Part shown: in pieces, positions 14,183-15,745 of the stretch | Numbering within the stretch: position 1 is the first letter of the stretch | How the letters are laid out: each line of letters opens with the position of its first letter | Assembly: GCA_017881545.1 (NCBI GenBank) | Contig: JADGQU010000023.1 | Location: 1 to 15,745, forward strand | Source of the DNA: Gemmatimonadaceae bacterium | Lineage (GTDB): Bacteria > Gemmatimonadota > Gemmatimonadetes > Gemmatimonadales > Gemmatimonadaceae | Reading direction: 5' to 3' | Length of the DNA stretch: 15,745 nt | The notes under the pieces: model-generated | The model's input: the letters and a program-made list of their open reading frames with translations, nothing else | Database searches by the model: none | Told to the model about the DNA's origin: nothing | Translations under genes and position numbers: made by a program

Positions 14183-15652
14183 CTAGGCCCAGCGGAAAGT
14201 CGCTACGGCACCCGCTGGCAACGCGTAGCGAATCGCCTTATCTCCGAAGTGCACAGAGAAAGACACCTCGGCCGACGCGCTGTTGAGAACAATGAGAACC
14301 TTCGAGCCGTCGTCGGCGTTCTTGAAGGCGACGCTCTGTAGCCCGCTCACGTTGGTGCTCGACGCAATGCGGTGGGCGCCGGGCCTCACGAACTGACTGG
14401 CGTGGGCGAGCGCGTAGTACTCCACGTTGCGCGTGACAAAGCCGGTGGCTGAGTTGATAGTGACTACGCCGCGGCAGTTGGTGCAACCGCCGAAATGGGG
14501 GCCGGCGTTCTCGTCGAGTGCGAGATTCCAGAGCACTACTCCCTTGGCCCACCCTCGCGTGCTGCCGATGATGAGCTCACCGACGAAAAACTTCAGGTTG
14601 TCGCCAAACACAGGTGCCCATGCACCGCCGGAGCATTCGGTGAAATAGGCATCTTTCGAGGGATACGCCGCGTGGACGTTCTCCTGAACGCCCACGCTGC
14701 CCGCATAGCAGTGCCAGGCGACGCCACTCACATATTTTCGTGCGGCACTGTCGGCGAGAACGGCAAGCGGAGAGTTGGGCAAATCCCAGTTGTGGTCCCA
14801 GTCGAGAATCAATGCCGGAATGCCCGCTTGTTCGAAGAGTGGTCCGACGTGCTTGCCAATCACCTCGGCGCGCGCCGGTGGATCGAGCCGCATGCCCGAA
14901 TAGTCCGCCGGCTCGAACGCGGGCTCGTTCTGCATTGTCACGGCAAATATCGGTACTCCTTCCGCCGTGTAGCCCTCGATGAACTTGCGAAAGTACTGCG
15001 CAAAGGAATCATAGAATTCAGGACGAAGGGTGCCCTGGATCAGGCTTCCCGTCGTTTTCATCCAGCCCGGCGGACTCCAGGGCGAGGCGACGAGCTTCAG
15101 CTGCGGGTTGATCGCCAGCGCTGCCTTGAGCGCGGGTAACTTGTCGACGCGATCTTCAGCGATTGAGAAGTTGGCAAGCGTGGAATCCGTTTGGCCGGCC
15201 GGCATGTCGTCGTAGCTGTAATGGTGCGTGGAGAAGTCCGACGCACCCATCGGCACGCGCACGAAGCTCAAGCCGATGCCGGGATTGCGGCCAAACAGCT
15301 CGTGGAGAATCGCATCGTGTTGGGCGCCGAGCTTGTGCTGGATGAGAAACGCCGATGCATCGGTCATCGCCGCCCCAAAGCCGACAATCTCCTGATAGCT
15401 CGTTGCCTCATCCACATCGATGACTATGGATGATGCATCAGCCCCCGATCGGATGACTACATCGGGCTGCAGCGAGAGCAGCCGCGATGCGTCCGCCGTG
15501 GTGAGCCAAACCTCCGCAGTCGGCCCCGAAGGCGTTCCATCGCCTCCGGGACCGGGTGCTGTATTGCCTCCGCATCCTACCGCGAAACCGGCGAAGACGA
15601 CGCAGGAGACACGGCGGGCCTGACGACCATAGAATAGCGTCTGTAGCGTCAC
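14183..15652 (-). CDS. GH30-family glycoside hydrolase, predicted lipoprotein
   Basis: A secreted retaining glycosidase of family GH30, in which members cleave beta-1,6-glucan, glucosylceramide-like or xylan substrates. The 489 residues begin with Arg10, Arg13 and Arg14, a hydrophobic stretch and a possible lipobox ending at Cys27 (FAVGC), then a Gly/Pro linker (28-46). The barrel shows GFGAAMTDAS (91-100), LSFVRVPMG (128-136), ASPWSPPGWMKT (189-200), MQNEP (240-244) with acid/base Glu243, and TECSGG (338-343) with nucleophile Glu339. A beta-sandwich (about 405-489) ends the protein. This layout fits the glucosylceramidase/beta-1,6-glucanase side of GH30 rather than xylanases, but substrate is inference. 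The GTG start overlaps the stop of the upstream SusD gene (GTGA), so translation is coupled. That context points to glycan utilisation at the cell surface. Confidence 0.94.
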   Translation of the reverse strand: MTLQTLFYGRQARRVSCVVFAGFAVGCGGNTAPGPGGDGTPSGPTAEVWLTTADASRLLSLQPDVVIRSGADASSIVIDVDEATSYQEIVGFGAAMTDASAFLIQHKLGAQHDAILHELFGRNPGIGLSFVRVPMGASDFSTHHYSYDDMPAGQTDSTLANFSIAEDRVDKLPALKAALAINPQLKLVASPWSPPGWMKTTGSLIQGTLRPEFYDSFAQYFRKFIEGYTAEGVPIFAVTMQNEPAFEPADYSGMRLDPPARAEVIGKHVGPLFEQAGIPALILDWDHNWDLPNSPLAVLADSAARKYVSGVAWHCYAGSVGVQENVHAAYPSKDAYFTECSGGAWAPVFGDNLKFFVGELIIGSTRGWAKGVVLWNLALDENAGPHFGGCTNCRGVVTINSATGFVTRNVEYYALAHASQFVRPGAHRIASSTNVSGLQSVAFKNADDGSKVLIVLNSASAEVSFSVHFGDKAIRYALPAGAVATFRWA

Positions 15653-15745
15653 CAGCCGGGGTTCTGCGTCAGGAGAGCGTTGCTGTTGATCTGCCCGTTC
15701 GGTATGGGAAAGAGATTGCTTGGCGCACCATGAACCAGCGTCTCG
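15649..15745 (-). CDS. SusD/RagB-family outer-membrane lipoprotein, C-terminal end only (cut by window)
   Basis: The last 31 codons before TGA (15651-15649) are open to the window edge and read ETLVHGAPSNLFPIPNGQIN then SNALLTQNPGW. The ending LFPIP-x-x-x-I-x-x-N-x-x-LTQNPGW is the usual C-terminus of SusD/RagB glycan-binding proteins, which work with a SusC TonB-dependent porin at the outer membrane. Most of the gene, and any susC, lies beyond position 15745. Its stop overlaps the GTG start of the GH30 gene by GTGA, so the two are one operon. Too little is visible to judge which glycan it binds. Confidence 0.85.
   Translation of the reverse strand, partial: ETLVHGAPSNLFPIPNGQINSNALLTQNPGW

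Overview
The window is a compact, GC-rich bacterial chromosome segment with eleven complete genes and one gene cut by the right edge. The mix suggests a Gram-negative, soil-type bacterium outside the Proteobacteria. It includes predicted lipoproteins, a Spy/CpxP-like periplasmic protein, a GspH-type prepilin, a SusD/RagB tail beside a GH30 enzyme, and a Ser/Thr kinase with a two-helix membrane hairpin. Gemmatimonadota is my best guess, but that is inference from gene content. I see no rRNA, tRNA, CRISPR array or insertion sequence.

Layout. (1) 46-3734, minus strand, transcribed in the order M1-family metallopeptidase lipoprotein, a 75-codon SelW-like gene at 1130-1357, then 6-phosphofructokinase. 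The junctions are 25 and 4 nt, so this reads as an operon. (2) 3842-4261, plus strand: a lone GspH/FimT-type prepilin whose 3' end overlaps the helicase 3' end by 74 bp. (3) 4188-7580, minus strand: an alpha/alpha-toroid-like hypothetical, an alpha/beta hydrolase 4 nt behind it, then an RhlE-type DEAD-box helicase. The helicase probably has its own promoter next to a 21-bp perfect palindrome. (4) 7837-8241, plus strand: a Spy/CpxP-like LTxxQ protein. (5) 8249-11427, minus strand: a Ser/Thr kinase followed by a putative glycoside hydrolase lipoprotein (DUF4015 type). (6) 11554-14112, plus strand: Lon protease, closed by a strong bidirectional terminator. (7) 14183-15745, minus strand: the end of a SusD/RagB gene, translationally coupled to a secreted GH30 enzyme. 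This looks like the tail of a polysaccharide utilisation locus.

The most notable item is the SelW-like gene. It has an in-frame TGA exactly where a CxxU redox motif belongs (C8-V-V-U11). Twenty-one nucleotides after the TGA begins the 5-nt loop of a 7-bp hairpin, with G as the second loop base, which fits the published bacterial SECIS rule. A standard gene caller would miss the gene or call two fragments. If the reading is right, this is a selenoprotein embedded in a housekeeping operon, and the organism must carry selenocysteine machinery elsewhere.

How the genes relate: several products deal with envelope or protein quality control (Lon, Spy-like, M1 peptidase, SelW-like redox protein). 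The right edge handles polysaccharide uptake and hydrolysis. Apart from the operons named above, I see no single pathway linking the whole window.
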